A stretch of 57,186 nt of DNA from Gammaproteobacteria bacterium (GCA_023228645.1 JALOAT010000022.1:1-57186), one strand, 5' to 3'; counted from the first letter of the stretch, positions 16,173-25,222 are shown. Program-made: numbers and translations. The notes: a model not told the origin generated them from the sequence alone.

Positions 16173-18551
16173 TCAATCTCTCAACGTTGCACCGAGCTCC
16201 GTCTTCAATGCCGCGACCACATTTTCCATGGCCGCATCGACCTCGGCGTCCGTTAGGGTGCGTGAATGCGCCTGCAAGGTCAAGCCCAACGCGACACTTT
16301 TGCTACGCGAATCAATACCTTCGCCGGTATACACGTCGAAGATACGGAATTCCTGTAGGGTCTCGGGCGCGGCCTCGCGCACCACCGCCTCCAGGCGAGC
16401 AGCGGGCAGGTCGCGCTCCACGACCACAGCCAGATCACGCCGGATGGCGGGGAATTTGGAAAGTTCACTGAACTTCGGGACCGAACCCTGCCGGAAAACG
16501 GACAAGTCGAGTTCAAACACCAGGGTCCGCCCGGGCAGGTCCAGGGCCTTGGCCACATTGGGGTGCAGTGCGCCCAGCCAGCCGACCGGCCGCTCGTTCA
16601 CGACGATGCGTGCGGACTGGCCCGGATGGAGCGCCGGGTGCACCGCCGCCTCGAAGCCCACCGATGCGCTGGGACGTACGAAGCGCAGCAGCGCCTCCAC
16701 GTCGCCCTTGACGTCGTAGAAGTCCAACGGCGCGTTCGGCGCCCCCCACTGCTCGCCCAGGCGGCTGCCGAGGGCGACACCGGCGATCATCTTTTCCTGG
16801 GCTGTCTCGTCGCCTTCGCGCAGGAAGCGCAGGCCGGTTTCGAACAGGCGCACGCGCGTCTGCTGACGGCGCACGTTGTGCAGCACCGCCGGGATCAGGC
16901 TGGCCCACAGGGTGGTGCGCATCACGGCCAGATCCGCGGAAATGGGGTTGGCCAGGGCGATGGGCGCGTTGTCCGGGTCGAGCACGGCCTGGAGTTTCGG
17001 ATCCACGAAGGTGAAGGTAATGGCCTCCTGGTAGCCGCGCTCGATCATCACGCGGCGCAGGGTACCGTCATCCACCCGGCCTTCCGGCGTACCGATGATG
17101 CCAAGCGGCGCCATGGGCGCGGTGGTGACGATGCGGTTATAGCCGTGGATGCGGGCCAGTTCTTCAATCAGGTCTTCCTCGATGGCGAGATCGAAACGCC
17201 AGGCGGGGGGCGTGGCGCGCCAGCCGTCGGCGGTGGTGTCCAGCACCAGTCCGAGTCGGGTGAGGATGTCCTCGACTTCGGCGTCGGCGATGGCCGCACC
17301 GAGCACGCGCTCGATGCGCGCGCGGCGCAGGCGAATGGCTGCGCGCTCGGGCAGGTGTTCGGCCTTGCACACGTCCGTGACCGAGCCGGGTTGACCGCCG
17401 GCGATGGCGACAAGCAGTGCCGTGGCGCGTTCCAATGCCTCGCGCTGTAACGCGGGCGACACGCCGCGCTCGTAGCGGTGCGAGGCATCGGTGTGTAGGC
17501 CGTAGCGGCGCGCGCGACCGGCGATGCTCTGCGGGTTGAAGTAGGCGCTCTCGAAGAAGATGTCGGTGGTTTCTTCGCCAACCGCCGAGGCATCGCCGCC
17601 CATGATGCCGGCCAGCGCCAGGGGGCCGCGCGCATCGGCGATCACCAGCGTGTCCGGGTCGAGCTTGGCCTCGCTTTCATCCAGCAGCTTCAAGGTTTCA
17701 CCGGCCAGTGCGCGGCGCACGCGGATGCCTTCGCTCAGCTTGGCGAGATCGAAGGCATGCATGGGCTGGCCCAGTTCGAGCAGCACGTAGTTGGTTACGT
17801 CCACCACAGGCCCCAGGCTGCGCACGCCGCTGCGGCGCAGGCGTTCCTTCATCCACTCGGGCGTCGCCGCACGCGCGTTCACGCCACGCACCACGCGGCC
17901 CACGTAGCGCGGGCAGTCGGCCGGCGATTCGAGCGTGATCGGGAAGGTCGCGTCGATGGTCGCGGGGACCTCATCGATGGACGGCGCCGTGACGGCCATA
18001 CGGTTCAGCACCGCCACTTCGCGGGCCAGGCCGATGATGCCCAGGCAGTCGGCGCGGTTGGGCGTGAGGCCCAGTTCGATGGCGTTGTCGTCCAGTTGCA
18101 GGTAGTCGCGCAGCGGCGTACCGACCGGCGCATCCGTCGGCAGTTCGAGCAGGCCTTCAGAGGCCTCGGCGAGGCCGAGTTCCTTCGCCGAGCAGAGCAT
18201 GCCGAAGGACTCCACGCCGCGCAGCTTGGCGCGCTTGATCTTGAAGTCGCCAGGCAGCACCGCACCGACCACGGCCGTAGGGGCACGCAGGCCCACGCGG
18301 GCGTTGGCGGCGCCGCAGACGATCTGCAGGGGCTCGGCCTCACCCACCGCCACTTTGCAGATGCGCAGCTTGTCAGCGTCGGGATGCTGGACGGCTTCGA
18401 CGATCTCGCCCACGACCACGCCGCTGAACGCACCCGCCACCGGATCCACGGCATCCACTTCGAGGCCCGCCATGGTGAGCTGGTCGGCCAACTGCTGGGT
18501 CGAAATGGCGGGATTCACCCACTCCCGCAACCATTGTTCGCTGAATTTCAT
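16173..18551 (-). CDS. pheT: Phenylalanine-tRNA ligase beta subunit
   Basis: The 792-residue product has the full domain order: N-terminal tRNA-binding (OB fold) around VVGEIVEAVQHPDADKLRIC, B3/4 editing domain, B5 domains, and the C-terminal anticodon-binding FDX-ACB domain ending EVDAAMENVVAALKTELGATL. It pairs with PheS. It normally follows pheS at once, but here a 564-bp gap with an array of palindromes lies between them. Confidence 0.97.
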   Translation of the reverse strand: MKFSEQWLREWVNPAISTQQLADQLTMAGLEVDAVDPVAGAFSGVVVGEIVEAVQHPDADKLRICKVAVGEAEPLQIVCGAANARVGLRAPTAVVGAVLPGDFKIKRAKLRGVESFGMLCSAKELGLAEASEGLLELPTDAPVGTPLRDYLQLDDNAIELGLTPNRADCLGIIGLAREVAVLNRMAVTAPSIDEVPATIDATFPITLESPADCPRYVGRVVRGVNARAATPEWMKERLRRSGVRSLGPVVDVTNYVLLELGQPMHAFDLAKLSEGIRVRRALAGETLKLLDESEAKLDPDTLVIADARGPLALAGIMGGDASAVGEETTDIFFESAYFNPQSIAGRARRYGLHTDASHRYERGVSPALQREALERATALLVAIAGGQPGSVTDVCKAEHLPERAAIRLRRARIERVLGAAIADAEVEDILTRLGLVLDTTADGWRATPPAWRFDLAIEEDLIEELARIHGYNRIVTTAPMAPLGIIGTPEGRVDDGTLRRVMIERGYQEAITFTFVDPKLQAVLDPDNAPIALANPISADLAVMRTTLWASLIPAVLHNVRRQQTRVRLFETGLRFLREGDETAQEKMIAGVALGSRLGEQWGAPNAPLDFYDVKGDVEALLRFVRPSASVGFEAAVHPALHPGQSARIVVNERPVGWLGALHPNVAKALDLPGRTLVFELDLSVFRQGSVPKFSELSKFPAIRRDLAVVVERDLPAARLEAVVREAAPETLQEFRIFDVYTGEGIDSRSKSVALGLTLQAHSRTLTDAEVDAAMENVVAALKTELGATLRD

Positions 18552-19115
18552 TACTCTTCCTCAAGTTGCGACCGGTGGTCGCGCGGGGCGCAGTGCGCCA
18601 TCCTCTATCCTCGTTTTGGCGGCGGCGGGCTTATGTCCGTGATTCCCGATTCCGCGCCGTCTACTTCTGAATCTGCCCACGGGTGGGCTCCTACAACCCG
18701 GTCCAGCGGCCGTAGGTCATGTTGGCGCGCAGCGGTGTCCTGCGGCCGTAGGTCACGTTGGCGCGCAGCGGCTACGTGACATTGCGCGAAGATGTCACGT
18801 AGCTTCGCAACGTGACCTACGACGTTCCCGCCGGGCTCCACGTTGGCGCGGCGGTGTCCTGCGGCCGTAGGTCACGTTGGCGCGTAGCGGCTACGTGACA
18901 TTGCGCGAAGATGTCACGTAGCTACGCAACGTGACCTACGGCGTTTCCGCGGGGCCACGTTGGCGCAGGGGTGTCCTGCGGCCGTAGGTCACGTTGGCGC
19001 GCAGCGGCTACGTGACATTCCGCGAAGACGTCACGTAGCTTCGCAACGTGACCTACGGCGTTCCCGCGGGGCCCACGTTGGCGCACCGGTGTTCCGCGGC
19101 GTATTCGGCCAATAC
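18552..19115. repeat. Array of family-A palindromes between pheS and pheT
   Basis: From 18711 to about 19085, a ~118-bp unit is repeated three times, starting at 18747, 18866 and 18983, with partial units at both ends. Each unit is one large hairpin: CGTAGGTCACGTTGGCGCG and CTACGTGACATTGCGCGAAG on one side, complement ATGTCACGTAGCTTCGCAAC then GTGACCTACG on the other. A separate hairpin (CACGGGTGGGCTCCTAC) is near 18677. No gene is visible. Single copies are scattered through the window. Confidence 0.85.
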
Positions 19116-20132
19116 CTATCGAAATTGCTGCAAGAACCGCAGGTCGTTTTCGAAGAACAGGCGCAGGTCGTTCACTCCATAGCGCAGCATGGCCAGGCGC
19201 TCCACGCCCATGCCGAAGGCGAAACCGGTGTAGCGTTCGCTGTCCACGCCCACGTGCCCGAACACGGCCGGGTGCACCATGCCGCAGCCCAGCACTTCGA
19301 GCCAGCCAGTGTTCTTGCACACGCGGCAGCCGCTGCCGCCGCAGATGACGCACTGGATGTCAACCTCGGCGGAGGGCTCGGTGAACGGGAAATAGGACGG
19401 GCGGAAGCGCACCGCGAGATCGCGCTCGAAAAAATTGCGCAGGAAATCGTCGAGGATGCCCTTCAGGTCCGCGAAGCTCACCTGCTCATCCACCAACAGC
19501 CCTTCCACCTGATGGAACATGGGCGAATGGGTCACGTCCGAGTCGCAGCGGTACACCCGGCCCGGCACGATGATGCGCAGCGGCGGCTCGCGCTTTTCCA
19601 TGACGCGCACCTGCATGGGCGAGGTGTGGGTGCGCAGCACCGTGTGCTCGTCGAAATAGAAGGTGTCGTGCATGGCGCGCGCGGGATGCGAGGCCGGGAT
19701 GTTGAGCGCCTCGAAGTTGTGGAAGTCGTCCTCGATCTCCGGGCCTTCCGCCACTTCGAAGCCGAGCGTCGCGAACAGGGCCTCGATGCGCTCCAGGGTG
19801 CGCGTCACGGGATGCAGGCCGCCCGCAGTCTGGCCACGCCCGGGCAGGGTGACGTCGATGGTCTCGCTTCTGAGCTTGGCGTCCAGTGCCGCCTGTTCCA
19901 GCTCGGACTTGCGCGTTTCGAGCAGATTCTGCAGGGCATCGCGTGCCACATTGATGGCGGCGCCTGCGGTGCGGCGCTCTTCCGGCGCGAGCTGACCGAG
20001 ACTTTTCATGAGCTCGGTGATGAGCCCCTTCTTGCCCAGGTAGCGCACGCGCTCCTGTTCGAGCGCCTGGAGATCGGCCGCGGCCTGGACCGCTTCGCGG
20101 CCCAGCTGCACCAATTGTTCGAGATCTTGCAC
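19116..20132 (-). CDS. pheS: Phenylalanine-tRNA ligase alpha subunit
   Basis: The 338-residue catalytic subunit of a class II synthetase. Motif 2 (PGRVYRCDSDVTHSPMFHQV) and motif 3 (FGMGVERLAML) are clear, as is the N-terminal coiled coil that binds tRNA. It starts at a GTG at 20132. A terminator-like hairpin lies between it and rplT, indicating regulated read-through. Confidence 0.96.
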   Translation of the reverse strand: MQDLEQLVQLGREAVQAAADLQALEQERVRYLGKKGLITELMKSLGQLAPEERRTAGAAINVARDALQNLLETRKSELEQAALDAKLRSETIDVTLPGRGQTAGGLHPVTRTLERIEALFATLGFEVAEGPEIEDDFHNFEALNIPASHPARAMHDTFYFDEHTVLRTHTSPMQVRVMEKREPPLRIIVPGRVYRCDSDVTHSPMFHQVEGLLVDEQVSFADLKGILDDFLRNFFERDLAVRFRPSYFPFTEPSAEVDIQCVICGGSGCRVCKNTGWLEVLGCGMVHPAVFGHVGVDSERYTGFAFGMGVERLAMLRYGVNDLRLFFENDLRFLQQFR

Positions 20133-20154
20133 GACGTTACCCCGCGCGACTTGA

Positions 20155-20245
20155 AAACGAAAAAGGGGAAGGCATTGCGGCCTTCCCCCTTCTTGATGTG
20201 GCCTGTGTACCTTTCGGTACGCGTATCGGAAAGCCGATACCGAGC
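20155..20245 (-). promoter_or_regulatory. Attenuator-like leader upstream of pheS
   Basis: Reading the minus strand between rplT and pheS there are three hairpins: GTATCGG-CTTT-CCGATAC (20223-20240), GTACC-GAAA-GGTAC (20207-20220), and GGGGAAGGCCGCAATGCCTT with its closing CCCC and a run of T (20188-20155). The last is a textbook intrinsic terminator placed inside the operon. E. coli controls pheST by an attenuator with a phenylalanine-rich leader peptide (pheM); I see no such leader here, so a different sensing step may operate. Confidence 0.6.
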
Positions 20246-20251
20246 CGGTTG

Positions 20252-20608
20252 TTACTTGAGGTTGGCCTTGGCCGTTTCAGCCAGGGAGGCAAAGCCCACC
20301 TTGTCGAACACGGCGATGTCGGCCAGGACCTTGCGATCCACTTCCACGTTGGCCTTCCTCAGGCCGTTGATCATGCGGCTGTAGGACAGTCCGCACTGGC
20401 GGGCCGCGGCGTTGATGCGCGCGATCCACAGGGCGCGGAACTGGCGCTTGCGTTGACGACGGTCACGATACGCGTACTGGCCGGCCTTGATGACCGCCTG
20501 CTTGGCGACGCGGAAGACATTCTTGCGACGATTACGGTAACCCTTGGCCAGGACCAGAATCTTCTTGTGGCGGGCGCGGGCGGTTACGCCACGTTTTACG
20601 CGGGGCAT
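20252..20608 (-). CDS. rplT: 50S ribosomal protein L20
   Basis: The 118-residue product has the normal length and the basic N-terminus MPRVKRGVTARARHKKIL, then RVAKQAVIKAGQYAYRDRR. L20 is an early 23S rRNA-binding protein, and in E. coli it represses its own operon through an mRNA pseudoknot near rpmI. It lies 23 bp after rpmI. Confidence 0.97.
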   Translation of the reverse strand: MPRVKRGVTARARHKKILVLAKGYRNRRKNVFRVAKQAVIKAGQYAYRDRRQRKRQFRALWIARINAAARQCGLSYSRMINGLRKANVEVDRKVLADIAVFDKVGFASLAETAKANLK

Positions 20609-20631
20609 CTGTTCTTACCTCTCCAATTCGC

Positions 20632-20829
20632 TTAGGCGTAGGGCAGCATACGGGCGACAGCGGGGGTATCCACTTCAGCGACCGTGGTGTGGGGACGCAG
20701 GTGCAGCTTGCGCTTGCTGTCCTTCTTGGTGAGGATGTGGCGCTTGTGCGACTGGCCACGCTTGAACTTGCCGCTGGCGGTGGCCTTGAAACGCTTGGCC
20801 GCGCCGCGGTTGGTCTTGATCTTCGGCAT
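20632..20829 (-). CDS. rpmI: 50S ribosomal protein L35
   Basis: A 65-residue, very basic protein (MPKIKTNRGAAKRFKATASG) with the family's normal length. It sits between infC and rplT as in most bacteria. Confidence 0.97.
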   Translation of the reverse strand: MPKIKTNRGAAKRFKATASGKFKRGQSHKRHILTKKDSKRKLHLRPHTTVAEVDTPAVARMLPYA

Positions 20830-20930
20830 TACTCTCTACTCCGCATTTGCGATTTATAGATTACGCACATTTTCGACTGGAACACGGGCGGGAATCCGAC
20901 AGGCCCCGGCCTCCGCGTGACAGTAGTGCG

Positions 20931-21455
20931 CTATTTCTTCTTGGGAGCGATGACCATCACCATTTGCCGGCCTTCAAGCCTGGGCTGCTGTTCGACGACG
21001 CCCTGTTCCTGCACGTCGCCCTCCAGCCGCTTGAGCATCTGAAGCCCGAGTTCCTGGTGTGCCATCTCACGGCCACGGAACCGCAAGGTTACCTTGACCC
21101 TGTCCCCTTCCTCGAGGAACTTCAACAGGTTGCGTAGTTTTACCTGATAGTCCCCGATGTCCGTTCCTGGACGAAACTTCAATTCTTTGACCTGGACCTG
21201 CTTCTGCTTCTTCTTGGCGGCCTGGGCCTTCTTGCCTTCCTCGAAGAGGTATTTGCCATAGTCCATGATTCGGCAAACGGGTGGCTTGGCCTGGGGCGCC
21301 ACCTCCACCAGATCCAGTTCCGCATCGGCCGCGATTTGCAGGGCCTGCGCGATTGAAACGACGCCGATCTGTTCTCCGTCCTTACCAACGAGCCGCACTT
21401 CGGGCACATTGATCTGCTCGTTCAACCGAGCTTGGGTTTGTTTTACCGCAGCGAT
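20931..21455 (-). CDS. infC: Translation initiation factor IF-3 with an AUC start
   Basis: IF-3 (174 residues with the start chosen here) binds the 30S subunit and checks start codons. The N-domain (EVRLVGKDGEQIGVVSI), the linker and the C-domain (KVTLRFRGREMAHQELG) are complete. The thrS stop at 21459 is in the same frame, leaving only ATC at 21455 or TTG at 21425 as starts. A perfect GGAGG lies 8 bases before the ATC and nothing comparable before the TTG. In E. coli infC starts with AUU and IF-3 represses it through that codon, so AUC is very likely the real start. Confidence 0.93.
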   Translation of the reverse strand: MAAVKQTQARLNEQINVPEVRLVGKDGEQIGVVSIAQALQIAADAELDLVEVAPQAKPPVCRIMDYGKYLFEEGKKAQAAKKKQKQVQVKELKFRPGTDIGDYQVKLRNLLKFLEEGDRVKVTLRFRGREMAHQELGLQMLKRLEGDVQEQGVVEQQPRLEGRQMVMVIAPKKK

Positions 21456-21458
21456 GCT

Positions 21459-23390
21459 CTAGTCCTCCAACAAAGCACGCCCGCGCAGGGCGACATCGGC
21501 GTTGACCTTGTCCACAAAGGCGTCCAGCGCCATGGTGCCGAGGTCCTTGCCACCCCGCGTGCGTACTGCAACTGTGTGATTTTCCACTTCGCGGTCGCCC
21601 ACGACCAACAGGTAGGGGACCCGCTGAAGCGTGTGCTCGCGAATTTTAAAGCCGATCTTTTCGTTTCTCAAGTCGGCTGTGGCCCTAATTCCGCGTGACA
21701 CAAGGGTTTGTGCCAATTTCTGGGCATAATCGGCCTGACGGTCGGTGATGTTCATGACCGCCACCTGTACCGGGGCGAGCCAGACCGGGAACTTACCCTC
21801 ATAGTGCTCAATGAGCACGCCGAAGAAGCGCTCGATGGATCCCAGCAGGGCGCGGTGGATCATGATGGGACGGCGCTTCTGGCCATCCTCCGCCACATAT
21901 TCCAGGTCGAAGCGCTCGGGCAGGTTGAAGTCCAGCTGCACCGTGGAGCACTGCCATTTGCGGCCGATGGCGTCCTGGATCTTGATGTCGATCTTGGGGC
22001 CATAGAAGGCGCCGCCGCCCTCGTCCACTGCGAAGGCCAGGCCCTTGTGCTCCAGGGCGGCCTTGAGGGCAGCGGTGGCCTTATCCCAGATCTCGTCGGA
22101 GCCCACCGATTGCTCGGGGCGCGTGGACAGGTTGATCTCGTACTCGTGGAAGCCGAAGTCCTGCAGCATGGACAGGGTCAGGTCCAGGATCGCCATGATC
22201 TCGGACTCGATCTGCTCCTCGCGACAGAAGATGTGGGCGTCGTCCTGGGTGAAGCCGCGCACGCGCATGAGCCCGTGCAGGGCACCGGACATCTCGTGCC
22301 GGTACACCGTGCCCAACTCCGCCCAGCGGAACGGCAGCTCGCGGTAGGAGTGCAGCCGGTCCTTATAAACCAGGATGTGGAACGGGCAGTTCATGGGCTT
22401 GAGCTGATAGAGCTGCTCGTCCTCTTCCAGGGGCTTGTACATGGAGTCGCGATAGAACCCCGTGTGCCCTGAGGTGTGCCACAGGTTCTCGAGGGCAATG
22501 TGCGGCGTGAACAGCAACTCGTAGCCCGCCTTCTCGTGCCGATCGCGCCAGTAGTCCTCGATGGCGCGGCGGATGCGCGCGCCCTTGGGGTGCCAGAACA
22601 CCAGGCCGCCGCCGGCGTCCTCCTGGATGGAGAACAGGTCCATGTCGCGGCCGATGCGGCGGTGGTCGCGGCGCTCGGCCTCTTCCAGACGGTGCAGGTA
22701 TTCCTTCAGGGCCTTCTTGTCGGACCAGGCGGTGCCGTAGATACGCTGCAACATCTCGTTGCGCGAATCGCCACGCCAGTAGGCGCCGGCCACCTTCATG
22801 AGCTTGAAGGCCTGCAGCTTGCCCGTGCCCGGCACGTGCGGGCCACGGCACAGGTCGATGAAATCGCCCTGCTTATAGAGGGAGATGGGCTGGTCGGAGG
22901 GGATGTCGGCGATGATCTGCGCCTTGTACTCCTCGCCCATGGTGCGGAAGAAGCTCACGGCCTCGTCGCGGGGCATGACCGAGCGCTCAACCTTCAGGTC
23001 TTCGGCGGCCAGCTTCTCCATCTCCGCCTCGATCTTCTCCAGGTCTTCCGGCGTGAAGGCGCGCTCGAAGGCGAAGTCGTAATAGAAGCCGTCCTCGATC
23101 ACCGGACCGATGGTCACCTGCGCCGAGGGGAACAGGCGCTTCACGGCCTGGGCGAGCAGGTGCGCCGTGGAGTGACGGATCACCTCCAGGCCTTCCGCGT
23201 CCCGGGCGGTGACGATGGCCAGCGAGCTGTCGCCCTCGATCACATAAGAGGTGTCGACCAGCCGGCCGTCCACCTTGCCGGCGAGCGCGGCCTTGGCGAG
23301 ACCAGCGCCGATATTGGCGGCGACATCGTGAACGGTGACGGGATGATCGAAGGTGCGCTGGGAACCGTCGGGCAGGGTGATGATGGGCAT
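21459..23390 (-). CDS. thrS: Threonine-tRNA ligase
   Basis: The 643-residue product has the TGS domain (residues 1-60), the editing domain with HSTAHLLAQAVKRL and the class II catalytic core. Core motifs include PMNCPFHILVYK, RYRELP-like motif 2 (YRELPFRWAELGTVYRHEMS) and motif 3 (IHRALLGSIERFFGVLIEH); the anticodon-binding domain follows. The ATG at 23390 gives the family N-terminus MPIITLPDGS. First gene of the translation operon. Confidence 0.96.
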   Translation of the reverse strand: MPIITLPDGSQRTFDHPVTVHDVAANIGAGLAKAALAGKVDGRLVDTSYVIEGDSSLAIVTARDAEGLEVIRHSTAHLLAQAVKRLFPSAQVTIGPVIEDGFYYDFAFERAFTPEDLEKIEAEMEKLAAEDLKVERSVMPRDEAVSFFRTMGEEYKAQIIADIPSDQPISLYKQGDFIDLCRGPHVPGTGKLQAFKLMKVAGAYWRGDSRNEMLQRIYGTAWSDKKALKEYLHRLEEAERRDHRRIGRDMDLFSIQEDAGGGLVFWHPKGARIRRAIEDYWRDRHEKAGYELLFTPHIALENLWHTSGHTGFYRDSMYKPLEEDEQLYQLKPMNCPFHILVYKDRLHSYRELPFRWAELGTVYRHEMSGALHGLMRVRGFTQDDAHIFCREEQIESEIMAILDLTLSMLQDFGFHEYEINLSTRPEQSVGSDEIWDKATAALKAALEHKGLAFAVDEGGGAFYGPKIDIKIQDAIGRKWQCSTVQLDFNLPERFDLEYVAEDGQKRRPIMIHRALLGSIERFFGVLIEHYEGKFPVWLAPVQVAVMNITDRQADYAQKLAQTLVSRGIRATADLRNEKIGFKIREHTLQRVPYLLVVGDREVENHTVAVRTRGGKDLGTMALDAFVDKVNADVALRGRALLED

Positions 23391-23814
23391 GGGTAATTCC
23401 AGTTCTGTCAGGCGTGATCCATACGAGAGACCACGCGTTTCTATTTGAACGCTACCGGGCGCGGCGGTTTCGTCCGCCATGCCGGCGGCGCTCGGCGCCT
23501 TCGCAAACCACCGTGCGGCACGCCGCAATCGGCGTGACACATCAAGCCGGCGGATGCTACGGGCATTTCCGGGCACTGTCAAAGCACCCGCAGGCAATCC
23601 GCGTCTGCCGCAAGCGCGCACTTCGCAGGAGCGGGCTAAGCCCGCGATTCGCTGCGGCGGGTGAAAACCGTCGCGGCCTGAGGCCGCTCCCACGCTCTCC
23701 GTTCCCGTGCTCGCCCCTTCTCCCTCCGGGAGAAGGTCGGGATGAGGGGATCAAAAACCGAATCCCCCTCCCAAGAGAACCCTTCTGCCACATCGAACAC
23801 GTGCGTCGAACGCG
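23391..23814. repeat. Leader/promoter region of thrS with repeats
   Basis: No gene is visible. The half nearest thrS should hold its promoter and leader; I could not identify a translational operator by eye. A family-B hairpin lies at about 23632-23692 (GCAGGAGCGGGCTAAGCCCG, then GCGGCCTGAGGCCGCTCC), and a CCCTTCTCCCTCCGGGAGAA palindrome near 23714-23740. Confidence 0.5.
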
Positions 23815-24414
23815 CTAACGCGGCGCAGCCAGTTGCCAGCGCGCGAACATGGCGGTGCCGCGGATCTCGCAGCCCAGCACCTTCAGCCAGTCCGCGAGCA
23901 TGTGGTTGGAATTGTTGAAAGCGGAGTAATCATCTGGGTGATGAACGAACTCCAGATCCGAAGCGGCATTGTAGGTGCGGGTGGCCAAATTGGCGATGAA
24001 CAGGTCTTCCAGTGTCTCCCGGAGCGCAGCGACCCGCGCCCCCTCGACCTGAAGCATATAAAGGTGCTCGATGACCACGCCCACACCCCGCCGTACCCCC
24101 TCCTCCGTCACCGGACCCGCCAGAACCCGCCTGCCGAGGGCGCCCTGCGTGGGCCAAAGCAGCGCCGCCATGCCCTGCGAGACGCCCGTGTCCTCAAGGG
24201 CGTACCAGCGCCAGTCGCCGTAGGCATAGCGCACCAAGCCCTCGGGGTGCGGCAACACCAGCGTGGTGTGCCGGCCGTGGTCGAGCACGAACACGGGTTG
24301 AGCATGAGCGCCCTTGGCCGGGGGTACGATCGCAGTGGCGCAGCCGGATAGCACAAACAGCTGCGCCACGATGGCCGCCCAGTACAGCCCGAAGAACCGG
24401 CCAACGCCGTTCAT
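23815..24414 (-). CDS. Putative lipoprotein, DUF2459-like
   Basis: The product of 199 residues begins with a lipoprotein signal peptide: MNGVGRFFGLYWAAIVAQLF followed by the lipobox LSGC. The mature part contains LDHGRHTTLVLPHPEG and YAYGDWRWYA, reminiscent of the DUF2459 family of unknown function. Its location should be the outer or inner membrane facing the periplasm. The ATG at 24414 is chosen because it places the hydrophobic segment correctly. Function unknown. Confidence 0.7.
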   Translation of the reverse strand: MNGVGRFFGLYWAAIVAQLFVLSGCATAIVPPAKGAHAQPVFVLDHGRHTTLVLPHPEGLVRYAYGDWRWYALEDTGVSQGMAALLWPTQGALGRRVLAGPVTEEGVRRGVGVVIEHLYMLQVEGARVAALRETLEDLFIANLATRTYNAASDLEFVHHPDDYSAFNNSNHMLADWLKVLGCEIRGTAMFARWQLAAPR

Positions 24415-24559
24415 GGCAGCATCTGGTTGCACGGACTCATGCTGAAAGATGTAGTTGAGCCAAGCTGGGCACGTCGGCGACAGGACCGTTCCCACTGGAA
24501 AGAAAATCTCGCCCCCCGTTGCGTTTCCCGGAGTGCCTTGGTATCTTTGCGCGCTCTTC

Positions 24560-24636
24560 AGGCGCGTAGCTCAGTTGGTTAGAGCACCACCTTGACATGG
24601 TGGGGGTCGTTGGTTCGAGTCCAATCGCGCCTACCA
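24560..24636 (+). tRNA. tRNA-Val (anticodon GAC)
   Basis: A 77-nt cloverleaf: acceptor AGGCGCG/CGCGCCT, D-arm AGCTCAGTTGGTTAGAGC, anticodon loop TTGACAT on a CCACC/GGTGG stem, T-loop GGTTCGAGTCC, encoded CCA. Confidence 0.96.
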
Positions 24637-24664
24637 ACTCTGCCTTGAAGTCGAAGGCAACAAG

Positions 24665-24689
24665 AACCCCGCCCAGGCGGGGTTTTTTG
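24665..24689 (+). terminator. Terminator after tRNA-Val
   Basis: The stem ACCCCGCC / GGCGGGGT is followed by a run of six T residues. Confidence 0.85.
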
Positions 24690-24823
24690 TTTCTGCTCCC
24701 CTCTTACAGCGAATTCCGAAATTTCCTACACGATGACCACTTGATTCCCGTGGTCGCTCGGCCTTAGCGTGTGGCCCGTGCGAGGAACCGCACAAGGAAA
24801 TAACGCTAATAGGGAGGCAACAC

Positions 24824-25084
24824 ATGCGTTTCAAAAGGACTCTCCTTTCCCTGGTTCTCCTGTTCGGCTCGGCTCTGGCCGTTGCTGCCCCGGTGAACAT
24901 CAACACCGCCGATGCACCTGCCCTGGCCGCAGCCATCAAGGGTGTTGGCGAAAAGAAGGCCCAGGCGATCATCGAGTACCGCAAGGTACACGGGCCGTTC
25001 AAGAACGTGGACGAACTGGCGCTGGTGGACGGCATCGGCAAGGCGACGGTGGAAAAAAGCCGGGCCAATCTAACCATTAAATGA
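24824..25084 (+). CDS. ComEA-like helix-hairpin-helix protein
   Basis: The 86-residue product has a signal peptide (MRFKRTLLSLVLLFGSALAV, cut after AVAA) and a ComEA helix-hairpin-helix pair: VNINTADAPALAAAIKGVG, then the hairpin VDGIGKATVEK. Such short exported proteins bind DNA in the periplasm and help DNA uptake in competent bacteria, though many non-competent gammaproteobacteria also carry one. A GGGAGG ribosome-binding site lies 7 bases upstream. It stands alone between terminators. Confidence 0.9.
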   Translation: MRFKRTLLSLVLLFGSALAVAAPVNINTADAPALAAAIKGVGEKKAQAIIEYRKVHGPFKNVDELALVDGIGKATVEKSRANLTIK

Positions 25085-25088
25085 CTGT

Positions 25089-25122
25089 TGCCGCCGCCGC
25101 GCCTCGCGTCGGCGGCTTTTTC
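25089..25122 (+). terminator. Terminator after the ComEA-like gene
   Basis: The stem GCCGCCG...CGTCGGCGGC is followed by TTTTTCC, immediately after the stop codon. Confidence 0.75.
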
Positions 25123-25222
25123 CATTAGCCGGCCCCGTCGGTGACCAGAATTCGCTGGCGGAGGGAAAGGATCTTCTTCCGCAGGGGCCGACTTTCTTCA
25201 AAGCCGGTTTCTCTCGTCTGCA

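Noticed and set aside
18711..19094. Possible CRISPR array
   Set aside because: The period is ~118 bp, the repeat is one large hairpin, and there are no unique spacers of ~30 bp nor any cas gene.
21425..21427. TTG as the infC start codon
   Set aside because: It has no ribosome-binding site and would cut the N-terminus. The ATC ten codons upstream is perfectly placed after GGAGG.
23391..23814. N-terminal extension of thrS into the upstream region
   Set aside because: The extra ~100 codons are encoded by dispersed repeats, and the TGS domain begins normally at the ATG at 23390.
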